Shown: positions 1 through 8,196 of the stretch, one piece after another
Layout of the letters: every line of letters starts with the position of its first letter
Numbering within the stretch: position 1 is the stretch's first letter
From: Tabrizicola sp.
GTDB lineage: Bacteria > Pseudomonadota > Alphaproteobacteria > Rhodobacterales > Rhodobacteraceae
DNA length: 64,000 bases
Direction: 5' to 3'
Assembly: GCF_030373185.1 (NCBI RefSeq)
Contig: NZ_JAUCZH010000007.1
Span: 186,001-250,000 of the forward strand
Notes under the pieces: model-generated
What the model was told of the DNA's origin: nothing
What the model saw: the letters and a program-made list of their open reading frames with translations, nothing else
Databases searched by the model: none
Translations under genes and position numbers: made by a program

Positions 1-276
1 CCAGGCACCTTCCTGGGGTGGGCGTCCGGGTGTGCCCAGCGGGTGGCTGGTCGCGATGTCCGTCAGGAACTTGGCCGCGCTTTCGCTGGCTATCTCTGGC
101 AGAGCCGTTTCCCAGACGACAAACGCCTTCTGCACGGGCTTTGGACCATAGTCTGGATGCGTGAAGTTGGCGGCGATCTCAAAGGCCTGCCAGATCTCAT
201 CGGAAAAGCGCGCGCGGAAGGCGTGCCATGTGGGGCGGGGCGGATCAGGCTGACGGCGGGAAAAGGGGAAGTTCAT
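1..276 (-). CDS. Hypothetical protein, N-terminal part only (runs off the window edge)
   Basis: An open minus-strand frame of 92 codons begins with ATG at 276 and continues without a stop to base 1, so the C-terminus lies outside the window. The visible protein starts MNFPFSRRQPDPPRPTWHAF and is soluble and rich in Trp, Phe and Pro. I see no signal peptide, membrane segment or family motif that I recognise. Codon use is typical of its neighbours, and the plus-strand frames across the same bases look like shadows. It lies 79 bp downstream of the exonuclease-fusion gene on the same strand, so it may be the last member of the acetate operon. Function unknown. Confidence 0.55.
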   Translation of the reverse strand, partial: MNFPFSRRQPDPPRPTWHAFRARFSDEIWQAFEIAANFTHPDYGPKPVQKAFVVWETALPEIASESAAKFLTDIATSHPLGTPGRPPQEGAW

Positions 277-355
277 GTGCGCATTGATCCGGAACCCCCC
301 CTGCCCGGCAAGTGGTTTAGCAGGGATCCTTCCCAGCAACGTCAGACGGCTGCGG

Positions 356-2425
356 TCAGTTCAGATCTTTCAGCAGCCGCCCGTGCTTGCGCACTTCGGT
401 CAGGACGGCCCCGAATGTCTCAAGCCCCCGGCCCGACAGCATCGGCATCAGCTTGAGAAAGGCATCCGCCGTGGCGATGGTGTCGCCGATGGCGGTGTGG
501 CGGTCTTCCTCGGGGATGGTGATCCCAAGGCGATGCGACAGCGCGTCAAGGCTGTGAACCTCATGCTGGCCATAGACCACGGCAGAGAGCAGCACGGTAT
601 CAAGCACCGGCATATCGAAGGTCAGGCCCAGTTGCCCCTCGACCCGGCGCAGGAATTCCATGTCGAAAGGCGCGTTATGGGCGATCAGCACGGCGCCTTC
701 GGCAAATTTGTGAAAGCGGCGTACCACGTCCGGCACGGGTGGCGCGTCGGCAACCATCGCGTCAGTGATCCCGTGGACCTCGGTCGAAACGGGCGGGATC
801 AGGCGACCGGGGTTGACCAGCGTGTCGAAAACCTCACCCTCCACCCGGCGGCCATTGACGATGCGGACGGCGGCAAGCTGCACGATCTCGTCACCCTGCC
901 GGGGGTTGAGGCCGGTCGTTTCACTGTCAAAGACCACATAGGTCAGCCGGTCCAGCCGGGCGTCTGCCAGCTTGTCGGTGCGAGCGGGCGACAGAAGGTC
1001 AAAGTCATAGACCACCTTGCGCGCGATCGGCTTCGGGCGAGCCACGGCACGGCGGGCCTGCCGGATCGGCAGGCAAAGCGCGTTCTGCCCCCCGGCCAGC
1101 GCCTCGGGCCAGATCTCGGTCGCATGCGCGGCCAGCACCGCCCGAGCCGGGCGGTCGGGGGCATCGTCGCCAAGCGGCAGACCAAGCCAGCCGTCCAGTT
1201 CGCCCACGCCGACGCGAGGGCCTTGCCAGGACAGGCGGATCGCGGCCCCGGTGTCTTCTTCTTCGATGGCCAGATGCAGCGCGCCTTCGGCCCGGTCCGA
1301 CAGGTGGCGGGCCAGAGCCTCCAGCAGGGTGATGATCTCGAACCCGTTGCAGCGCAGGATCAGATCGGCGGCTTCGGCCGTGACGGTCTGGCCCTGGGTT
1401 TCAAGACGCGCGACCAGACCCTCGGCTAGGTCCGAGGCGCGGGTCTGCGGCAGGGCGGCGGTTTCGGCCTGGCCTTCCTCACGCGCGGTGCCAAAGCGGG
1501 TGACCGCCCGGGCCAGCCGCGCGACCTCATCTTTCAGCGCCGCCTGCATCGGGGCTGGCAAGGCATCCTCCGGCATCACGCCGACCAGCGTCGAGAGCGC
1601 GGCCGAGGGGCGGCGCAGGCTGTCAAGCGCGGCTTCCAGCATCGCCTCGCGCCGGGCATCGGCCGCCATGTCGCCGGTGATGTCTCGCAGCGTCAGCACA
1701 TAGCCTGAACCGTCATCGCCAAGGATCCGCATCCTTGCCGCCAGGACGCGGGCGTCGGCGGTGGTGGTGCAGAGAAGGTCGGACACCGCGTCCGGGTCAC
1801 CTGTGGCCAGAAGCCGGTCATAGGCATGGCGCAGGGGCGCAGCGTGAAGGTAGTCGAAGAGTTTTCGGTCAAGCCCGGCTTCCAGCCCCCCGGCGCGACC
1901 GGTGCCGATGATGTCGGCAGCGGGGCCGTTGTAGAAGACCAGCGCATGATCGGCAGAACACAGGATCACACCCACCGGCACATCTGACAACAGCGCCTCC
2001 AGCCGGGCCTTTTCGGACCCCAGCCGCAAGGTTTCGCGGGCCACGGCTTCGGCAAGGGCGCTGCGGGTTTCCGAAAGGCTTTGCGCGGCGGCCCGGGCGG
2101 CAGGCGCAAGATCACCAAGGTAGCGGGCAATGGCGCTGTCCATCTCGGCGGTCACGTCAGAATGGGCGCGGGCGCGCAACGCGCCGGACAGGGTCTCGAT
2201 CGGTTTGGCGACGTTCAGATCGAACAGATACCAGACCCCGGCCACCAGCCCCAGCGCCGCGAAACCGGCAAGGACGCCGGCCTGCACAAAGCCCTGCAAC
2301 GCCTCAGGATAGCCAAGCCTTTGATAGCCCAACCAAAGCCCCGCGGCCGTTGCCAGGATCACCGCCGCCGCAAGACCGGCGAAGATGAGGAAGACCCTCA
2401 GCCGCAGCGACAGGTGCGTCAACAT
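356..2425 (-). CDS. Membrane-anchored PAS/degenerate histidine-kinase protein fused to a DnaQ-like 3'-5' exonuclease
   Basis: This is a 689-residue protein. Two membrane helices (about 8-33 and 45-67) precede a linker and a PAS-like domain (about 145-250). Next comes a helical segment where a HisKA dimerisation domain would sit (about 262-312), but the usual His is absent (AALDSLRRPSAAL). A poorly conserved ATPase-like region follows (about 350-455). The C-terminus (about 496-660) is a full DEDDh exonuclease domain: FDSETTGL gives D500 and E502, AHNAPFDMEF gives D588, and HTAIGDT gives H643 and D648. The start lies 3 bp after the response-regulator stop, which suggests coupled translation. 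Family knowledge: DEDDh domains remove nucleotides from 3' ends of DNA or RNA. My inference is that a dead kinase body now positions or controls a nuclease at the membrane. Fusions of this kind exist in relatives, but the role is not known to me. Confidence 0.85.
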   Translation of the reverse strand: MLTHLSLRLRVFLIFAGLAAAVILATAAGLWLGYQRLGYPEALQGFVQAGVLAGFAALGLVAGVWYLFDLNVAKPIETLSGALRARAHSDVTAEMDSAIARYLGDLAPAARAAAQSLSETRSALAEAVARETLRLGSEKARLEALLSDVPVGVILCSADHALVFYNGPAADIIGTGRAGGLEAGLDRKLFDYLHAAPLRHAYDRLLATGDPDAVSDLLCTTTADARVLAARMRILGDDGSGYVLTLRDITGDMAADARREAMLEAALDSLRRPSAALSTLVGVMPEDALPAPMQAALKDEVARLARAVTRFGTAREEGQAETAALPQTRASDLAEGLVARLETQGQTVTAEAADLILRCNGFEIITLLEALARHLSDRAEGALHLAIEEEDTGAAIRLSWQGPRVGVGELDGWLGLPLGDDAPDRPARAVLAAHATEIWPEALAGGQNALCLPIRQARRAVARPKPIARKVVYDFDLLSPARTDKLADARLDRLTYVVFDSETTGLNPRQGDEIVQLAAVRIVNGRRVEGEVFDTLVNPGRLIPPVSTEVHGITDAMVADAPPVPDVVRRFHKFAEGAVLIAHNAPFDMEFLRRVEGQLGLTFDMPVLDTVLLSAVVYGQHEVHSLDALSHRLGITIPEEDRHTAIGDTIATADAFLKLMPMLSGRGLETFGAVLTEVRKHGRLLKDLN

Positions 2426-2428
2426 CGG

Positions 2429-2809
2429 TCAGGCCCCCGCTGACAACAGGCGCCGGACTTCTTCGCGCAGATCCTTCAATTCGAACGGCTTGGAGATGAA
2501 GCCGTCAGCCCCAAGCGCCAGACCCTTCCGGCGTTCGATGGCTGATCCGCGCGCGGTCATCATCAGCACCTTTACATCGGCAAGCGTAGGGTCCATGCGA
2601 ATGCCCTCGCAGATTTCATAGCCCGAAACCTCGGGCAGCATCACGTCCAGCAGCACCAGATCGGGATGGGTGCTGCGGATGCGCGGCAGCGCGTCGGCCC
2701 CCGAGGCCACACGGTCATGATCATAGCCTTCGCGGGTCATCAGATAGTCCAGCGCAACGGCAATGTTGTCTTCATCCTCGACCACAAGGATCCGCGGCCT
2801 TCGCTCCAT
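2429..2809 (-). CDS. Single-domain response regulator
   Basis: This 126-residue stand-alone receiver domain has the full phosphorylation set: an acidic pocket EDED at 11-14, the phospho-acceptor Asp55 in VLLDVMLPE, Thr in LMMTARG, and the switch Lys in ISKPF. There is no output domain, so it probably works by protein-protein contact, like CheY-type or DivK-type regulators. It sits between a small membrane protein gene and the exonuclease-fusion gene with 3 bp on each side. Its natural partner is probably in this operon, but the neighbouring sensor-like protein lacks a phosphorylatable His, so the phosphodonor is unclear. Confidence 0.92.
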   Translation of the reverse strand: MERRPRILVVEDEDNIAVALDYLMTREGYDHDRVASGADALPRIRSTHPDLVLLDVMLPEVSGYEICEGIRMDPTLADVKVLMMTARGSAIERRKGLALGADGFISKPFELKDLREEVRRLLSAGA

Positions 2810-2812
2810 GGC

Positions 2813-3331
2813 TTATCCCCCCCTGCATGCGGCTTCTTGCAGCCGGTCTTCGTTTGCCGACATCTCCCATTCGGCGCCGTTCAGTTCCCCTTCCGCCGTG
2901 AAGGACACCCCCTCGGTCAGCGGCACCCGGCGCCCGGCGGCACAGTCGACAGCCATCAGCCGGCTTTCCACCGGACGCCAGCGCGCGAACTTGTAAAGCG
3001 TCACCACTCTCAGGTCCGGAATTTGCGGGTGGGCAAGTGTTCTGCCCTGATCCAGCGCCCAGAAGCGCATCTTGATCGGCTTCAGATAGGTCCAGGGCCG
3101 CAGCGGCATGGCCTCTTCTTCAACCTCGACCACCTCGATACCCGGTGGCAGTTCGTCCACCACGCGGCCATACCAGGTGTATTCCAGCACCAGCGTCGCC
3201 ACGACCAGACCGACGGCCGCGGAAAAAGGCACCGACCATTGCGGCATGCCGGTAAAGCGGCGGCGCAGCGCCCAGGCCAGAAGGCCCAGAGCAGCGGCGG
3301 CAATGAGCGCGGCGATCAGTTCAAGGGCCAT
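2813..3331 (-). CDS. Small membrane protein of unknown function (two predicted helices)
   Basis: This 172-residue protein begins MALELIAALIAAAALGLLAW, a clear first membrane helix. A second hydrophobic helix follows at about 31-52 (WSVPFSAAVGLVVATLVLEY), then a soluble C-terminal part with a basic KPIKMRFWALDQG stretch and two Cys near the end. No enzyme motif is visible. It lies 12 bp downstream of the cNMP/CBS protein and 3 bp upstream of the response regulator, firmly inside the acetate operon. It may be an accessory or assembly protein for the symporter or the signalling proteins, but this is inference from position only. Confidence 0.75.
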   Translation of the reverse strand: MALELIAALIAAAALGLLAWALRRRFTGMPQWSVPFSAAVGLVVATLVLEYTWYGRVVDELPPGIEVVEVEEEAMPLRPWTYLKPIKMRFWALDQGRTLAHPQIPDLRVVTLYKFARWRPVESRLMAVDCAAGRRVPLTEGVSFTAEGELNGAEWEMSANEDRLQEAACRGG

Positions 3332-3343
3332 TCAGGCACGTCC

Positions 3344-5167
3344 TCAGCTTCTTGCGCCACGGGCGTTGCCCAGGGCGGATTGCATGGTGCGGACGACGAC
3401 AAAGGCGTCGCGCAAGTGGCTTCGTTCGAAATCGGAAAGTTCGGACGGGGCAATGAAGTTGTCGGGCTTTTCACCCGCCTTCACCCGCCGGGCCTGATGT
3501 TCCAGCCGGGTCTGGGCGATCAGGTCATAGGCCTCGATCAGATCACGCGCACCGCTGGGGCTGATCACACCGGCCTCGGCTGCCGCTTCCAGCCGGGCGC
3601 GGGTGTTGACGGCCGTCGCTTCACCGATCAGCGCGTAGACGCGGCCAAGGTCGGCCACCGGAACCACGCCATTGTGCTTGAGATCGATGTGGTTCTTGTA
3701 TTCCCCCGACCGGATCGTCGCAAAGCCGCGCAACAGGCCAAGGGGCGGCGTGTGCTTGAGGCTGTTGCTGATCATATGTGCCACGAAGATCGAGTTCTTT
3801 GCGGCCATCTTCAGGACTTCGGTCTGAAGGTCGGCGTAAAGGCTGGCGGTGCCGCCGATCGGGCGCAGGTCGAACATGACGCTGGCCAGCATCTGCGCCA
3901 TCGGATCGGGCGTGTTCACCCATTTGCGGAAATAGCCGCGCCAGACCTGCACCCGCTGGCACCATTGCGGGTTGGTGGCCATCATGTCACCGGGGCAATA
4001 GACATAGCCGCAGGTGTGCAGACCGTCGCTTACGATCTTCGCCAGCTTCGCAAAATACGCCATGTCGGCATCGGTCGCGGCGTCGTCGATCATCAGGCAG
4101 TTGTCCTGATCGGAAACGCCGGTCTGTTCCTGCCGCCCCTGACTGCCGCAGGCCAGCCAGAGATACGGCACGGGCGCCGGGCCAAGCTCGGCCTCGGCCA
4201 TGGCCAGAAGGCGTCGGGTCACGGTGTCGGCAATATCGGTGATCAGCCGGGTGACCACCTCGTGCGCGGTGCCGCCACCGACAAGCTGCACCAGAAGACG
4301 CGGGATGCGGGCGGTATTTTCTGCCAGTTCCGCCACGGTCTGCGCAGTCGCCGCATCGCGGACCAGAAGCGCCGACGAGACCGCCTGAAACCGGGTCAGG
4401 TCGGTCTGGGTGATCATTCCGACCAGCTTGCCGTCTTCCACCACCGGCAGATGACCGATCCGGTGTTCAAGCATCCGGTTCAGCACGTCTGATCCAAGGC
4501 TGTCGGGCGTCAGCACCATCGGATCCCGCGCCATGACCGCGCTGACCGGCGAGGCAGGGTCCAGCCCTTCGGCCAGCACCTTGTTGGTGAAATCGCGCGC
4601 GGTGACGATGCCGATCAACCGGTCATCCGTGGTGATGGCAAGGCACGAGATATGCGCGTCGCGCATCATTTCCGCCGCAGCGCGGATGGTGGTTTCGGGG
4701 GCAACGGCGATCGGCGCGCGGGCGATCAGGTCGCCGACCTTGCGGGTCGAGATGTCGGCCTCGCGGGTTTCCTGATGGCGGCCGCGGTGGAAGAAACGCT
4801 CGAATGCCGGGTAGGTCGCGATCAGTCGGCGGAACTCGGCCTCGGGCAGGGTCAGGATCTCGGCACCTTCGGTGGCGCGCGCGATGGTCACCGCCACACC
4901 GTCGCGCATCAGCCCACGTTCACCAAAGCTGTTGCGGGGGCCAAGCAGCGACACAAGACCGCCCGAAGGTTCCAGCACCTCCACCGACCCTTCAAGTATC
5001 AGGAAAATGCCGGTCAGCGGCTCGCCGGCCGTATAGATGACGGCCGAGTCATCGTAATGCCTGCGGCTGAAAGAGGCGGCGACACGCGCCATCTCGTCCC
5101 GCGGCAGGCTGTCGTAGGGGTGGACCGTCTCCAGGAACGCCAGAAGACCGGTTTCGTCCTGTTCCAT
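3344..5167 (-). CDS. cNMP-binding/CBS/DUF294 nucleotidyltransferase-like signalling protein
   Basis: From ATG 5167 the protein is 607 residues. An open frame continues upstream, but MEQDETGLLAFLE is the natural start and the upstream part only shadows the symporter gene. Domains in order are a cyclic-nucleotide-binding fold (about 20-130, with GPRNSFGERGLM), two CBS motifs (about 150-265), then a GlnD-like nucleotidyltransferase domain with GSQGRQEQ at 341-348 and the acidic pair D353/D355, and a C-terminal DUF294 helical region. Proteins of this architecture usually lie next to DUF4212/acetate-type symporters, as here (62 bp downstream of the symporter). Its likely job is to sense adenylates or a cyclic nucleotide and modify or control the transporter or regulator. 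The modified target is unknown. Confidence 0.88.
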   Translation of the reverse strand: MEQDETGLLAFLETVHPYDSLPRDEMARVAASFSRRHYDDSAVIYTAGEPLTGIFLILEGSVEVLEPSGGLVSLLGPRNSFGERGLMRDGVAVTIARATEGAEILTLPEAEFRRLIATYPAFERFFHRGRHQETREADISTRKVGDLIARAPIAVAPETTIRAAAEMMRDAHISCLAITTDDRLIGIVTARDFTNKVLAEGLDPASPVSAVMARDPMVLTPDSLGSDVLNRMLEHRIGHLPVVEDGKLVGMITQTDLTRFQAVSSALLVRDAATAQTVAELAENTARIPRLLVQLVGGGTAHEVVTRLITDIADTVTRRLLAMAEAELGPAPVPYLWLACGSQGRQEQTGVSDQDNCLMIDDAATDADMAYFAKLAKIVSDGLHTCGYVYCPGDMMATNPQWCQRVQVWRGYFRKWVNTPDPMAQMLASVMFDLRPIGGTASLYADLQTEVLKMAAKNSIFVAHMISNSLKHTPPLGLLRGFATIRSGEYKNHIDLKHNGVVPVADLGRVYALIGEATAVNTRARLEAAAEAGVISPSGARDLIEAYDLIAQTRLEHQARRVKAGEKPDNFIAPSELSDFERSHLRDAFVVVRTMQSALGNARGARS

Positions 5168-5229
5168 GTCGGTCCCGTTCGCCTTCAAAGGGGGTGCGCC
5201 CCCGGGTTGCCCCGGAGGCGCGGGAAGCT

Positions 5230-7185
5230 TTAGTGGGCCTGAGCCTTGCCGGCACCTTTCGGCACGCGGATCGACTCGATCAACTCGACGACATGGGCCG
5301 GCGGTGCCTTGGTGACCATCGACACGCCATAGGCGACAGCGAAGTTCACCACGGCTCCGACGGTCCCGATCGACAGCGGCGAGATGCCGAAGAAGTGGTT
5401 CGCCGGGGTGTTGGCATAGACTGCGGTACCCGGAACGAAGAACCAGCCGAGGTAGAGGAAGATGTAGACGGCGGTGAAGATCAGACCGGCCAGCATCCCG
5501 GCAATCGCCCCGGCGGAGTTTACCCGCTTGGAGAAAATGCCCATCATCAGGACCGGGAAGATCGTCGCAGCAGCCAGACCGAAGGCCAGTGCCACCACCT
5601 GCGCGGCAAAGCCGGGCGGGTTGAGACCAAGCCAGGTTGCCACCACGATGGCAAAGCCCATCGAGATACGCGCTGCCAGAAGTTCGCCCTTTTCCGAGAT
5701 GTTCGGATTGATGGCGCCCTTGATCAGGTCGTGGCTGACGGCCGAGGAAATGGCCAGCAGAAGACCCGCAGCGGTGGACAGAGCCGCTGCAAGACCGCCA
5801 GCGGCGACCAGTGCAATGACCCAACCGGGCAGAGCAGCGATCTCAGGGTTCGCAAGAACCATGATGTCGTTGTCGACCTTGGTCACTTCGTTCGCCGAGA
5901 AACCAAGTTCGGCAAACGTCTTGTCGCCAAGCGTGGCGGTCCCCAGAACCGTGGTCAAAGCCGTTTCGGCTTCGGTCACGGCAGCTTCAAGCGGTGCCTT
6001 GTCCGCATCGGCAGCAGCATCGGCCAGCGCCTTCTTCGCAGCGGCCACGGCCTTGTTGGCATCAGCCAGCGCCTTCGGCTCGTTGAAGTACTGGATCATG
6101 CCGTCGCCGTTCTTGTCCTCGAACGCCAGAAGGCCGGTAGCCTTCCAGGTATTGATCCAGGCCAGTTCAGGCTTGCTCTCGATATCAGCGACCGAAAGCG
6201 CGGGCATCGAGAAGGCAGAGCCTTCCTTTGCACCCGGCCAGAAGGTCGTGGACAGGTTCAGACGGGCCATCGCACCAACGGCCGGAGCGACCGTGTAGAG
6301 AAGCGCGATGAACACCAGCGCCCAGCCAGCCGACGAACGCGCGTCAGCCACTTTCGGCACGGTGAAGAAGCGGATGATGACGTGCGGCAGACCCGCGGTA
6401 CCGATCATCAGCGACATCGTGAACAGGAACATGTTGAACATGTTCGTGGTGTCGGCGGTGTAGGCGGTGAAGCCCAGCTCCGTAACAACCGAGTCCAGCT
6501 TCGCCAGCATGGACACTTCGCCCCCGGTCGGTGCGTAGGAACCGATCAGGCCAAGCTGCGGCAGGAAGCTGCCGGTCAGCGACAGCGAGATGAAGATCGC
6601 CGGGATCGTATAGGCGATGATCAGCACGACGTACTGCGCTACCTGGGTGTAGGTGATACCCTTCATGCCGCCAAGCACGGCATAAGCGAACACGACCGTC
6701 GCCCCGATATAGAGGCCGGTGTCGGTCGTGACTTCAAGGAAACGCGAGAAGGTCACACCCACGCCGCGCATCTGGCCGATAACATAGGTGACCGAGATCA
6801 CGATCAGGCACAGCACACCCACCAGACGGGCCGTCTTGGAGTAGAAACGGTCGCCGATGAATTCCGGCACGGTGAATTTGCCGAACTTGCGCAGGTAGGG
6901 CGCAAGCAGCATGGCCAGAAGCACATAGCCGCCGGTCCAGCCCATCAGGAAGGCCGACTGCTGGTAACCACCTGCAGGCGCCAGCGCGATGATGCCCGCC
7001 ATCGAAATGAACGAGGCCGCCGACATCCAGTCCGCGCCCGTCGCCATGCCGTTCATGACCGGGTTCACACCCTGTCCGGCTGCATAGAATTCCGCGGTCG
7101 TGCCAGCACGGGCCCAGATCGCGATCCCGATGTAGATGGCAAAGGTAAAGCCAACCACAATCAGGTTAAGGGTAAACTGATCCAT
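5230..7185 (-). CDS. Sodium:solute symporter, acetate-permease-like (VC_2705 type)
   Basis: This 651-residue member of the SSS family is predicted to import a small carboxylate, probably acetate, with Na+ or H+. It has about 13 membrane helices beginning FTLNLIVVGFTFAIYIGIAIW. The family-typical core is visible (ADWMSAASFISMAG at about 51-64). Residues about 310-450 form a large hydrophilic insertion between helices that contains an EF-hand-like loop, DKNGDGMIQYFN at 357-368, followed by an Ala/Lys/Asp-rich helical stretch. It is preceded by the small DUF4212 gene (15 bp) and lies in the same operon as acs, which supports acetate uptake coupled to activation. Acetate itself is inferred from context; other short-chain acids are possible. 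Confidence 0.9.
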   Translation of the reverse strand: MDQFTLNLIVVGFTFAIYIGIAIWARAGTTAEFYAAGQGVNPVMNGMATGADWMSAASFISMAGIIALAPAGGYQQSAFLMGWTGGYVLLAMLLAPYLRKFGKFTVPEFIGDRFYSKTARLVGVLCLIVISVTYVIGQMRGVGVTFSRFLEVTTDTGLYIGATVVFAYAVLGGMKGITYTQVAQYVVLIIAYTIPAIFISLSLTGSFLPQLGLIGSYAPTGGEVSMLAKLDSVVTELGFTAYTADTTNMFNMFLFTMSLMIGTAGLPHVIIRFFTVPKVADARSSAGWALVFIALLYTVAPAVGAMARLNLSTTFWPGAKEGSAFSMPALSVADIESKPELAWINTWKATGLLAFEDKNGDGMIQYFNEPKALADANKAVAAAKKALADAAADADKAPLEAAVTEAETALTTVLGTATLGDKTFAELGFSANEVTKVDNDIMVLANPEIAALPGWVIALVAAGGLAAALSTAAGLLLAISSAVSHDLIKGAINPNISEKGELLAARISMGFAIVVATWLGLNPPGFAAQVVALAFGLAAATIFPVLMMGIFSKRVNSAGAIAGMLAGLIFTAVYIFLYLGWFFVPGTAVYANTPANHFFGISPLSIGTVGAVVNFAVAYGVSMVTKAPPAHVVELIESIRVPKGAGKAQAH

Positions 7186-7200
7186 TTTTCCTGTTCCCCT

Positions 7201-7458
7201 TTACTCTTCCACGCCGTGTTCGGCGTCGACCTTGCCCATCATCTTCGCGTAGACGAAGATCAGGACGATGAAGACATAGATCGACCCGTTCTGCGCGAAC
7301 CAGAAACCAAGATCGGCACCGCCGACCATGATCCCCGACAATGCAGGCCGAAGCAGAATACCAAGCCCGAATGAGCATGCGAACCAGATCGCCAGAGAAA
7401 TCAGGATGATCCGGACGTTTGCCGCCCAATAGGCATTGGCAGATGATTTGTCCGCCAT
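7201..7458 (-). CDS. DUF4212 small membrane subunit of the symporter
   Basis: This 85-residue protein with two membrane helices (about 17-38 and 57-75) is of the DUF4212 type, which is almost always encoded just before VC_2705-like sodium:solute symporters. A longer frame is open upstream, but the start at 7458 is fixed by an AAGGGAG ribosome site eight bases before the ATG. It ends 15 bp before the symporter start. The likely role is a partner subunit of the transporter in the inner membrane; the exact function of the family is not established. Confidence 0.9.
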   Translation of the reverse strand: MADKSSANAYWAANVRIILISLAIWFACSFGLGILLRPALSGIMVGGADLGFWFAQNGSIYVFIVLIFVYAKMMGKVDAEHGVEE

Positions 7459-7519
7459 GAGTGCAACTCCCTTGTTTTCGTTTTCCATCCCCCCGCAAGC
7501 GGGGAAACAGCCCCTCCCG

Positions 7520-8191
7520 TCAGGCCGAGACGCGCCCCACGATGTCCGCCAGCATGGCGCGGATGCCGTCGATGGAACCCATCGCCGGAACCCGTTCCAG
7601 AACTGACTGACTTTCATAATGCGCGATCAGCGGTGCCGTCTGGGCGTGATAGGCCGCAAGCCTTTCGCGCACCGTCTCGGCGTTGTCGTCGGCCCGGCGC
7701 TTGAACGCCGTGCCGCCGCATTTGTCACAAACACCCGCCGTGGCGGGTTGCTTGAATTCGTCATGGTAGCCTTCACCGCAGGTGCCGCAGGTATAGCGGC
7801 CCGATACGCGGGCCACCATCGCTTCGTCGTCAACCTCAAGGCTGACGGCGGCGGTGACGCGCTGGCCTGCCTCGGCCAGAAGCCTGTCCAGCGCGGCGGC
7901 CTGCCCGGCGGTGCGGGGAAAGCCGTCAAGGATGATGCCCTTTTGCACATCGGGCTGGGCCATGCGGTCCTTCAGGATGGCAAGCACGATGTCATCACTG
8001 ACCAGCTGCCCCGCCTCCATCACAGCCCTGGCCTGCTTGCCAGCCTCGGTTCCCGCAGCGACGGCGGCGCGCAGAAGGTCACCGGTCGAAAGCTGGACCA
8101 GACCGAAGTCTTCCTCCAGCATCCGGGCCTGCGTGCCTTTGCCGGCCCCGGGGGGGCCAAGCAGGATCAGAACGGGGGGCGAACCAGCCAT
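7520..8191 (-). CDS. adk: Adenylate kinase
   Basis: This 223-residue cytoplasmic enzyme catalyses ATP + AMP = 2 ADP. The P-loop GPPGAGKGT is at 12-20, the AMP-binding STGDLLR at 35-41 and DGFPRT at 89-94. The lid carries a four-Cys zinc site (C135, C138, C155, C158), as in the long zinc-type kinases. It lies 5 bp downstream of acs. This makes metabolic sense because acetyl-CoA synthetase releases AMP and adenylate kinase recycles it. Rhodobacteraceae usually carry a further adk in the ribosomal-protein cluster, so this may be an operon-dedicated copy; that other copy is outside the window and is my assumption. Confidence 0.95.
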   Translation of the reverse strand: MAGSPPVLILLGPPGAGKGTQARMLEEDFGLVQLSTGDLLRAAVAAGTEAGKQARAVMEAGQLVSDDIVLAILKDRMAQPDVQKGIILDGFPRTAGQAAALDRLLAEAGQRVTAAVSLEVDDEAMVARVSGRYTCGTCGEGYHDEFKQPATAGVCDKCGGTAFKRRADDNAETVRERLAAYHAQTAPLIAHYESQSVLERVPAMGSIDGIRAMLADIVGRVSA

Positions 8192-8196
8192 CCGCG

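Noticed and set aside
5194-7374. A 726-codon plus-strand open frame opposite the symporter
   Set aside because: It is a shadow of the symporter; the composition is not protein-like and there is no ribosome site.
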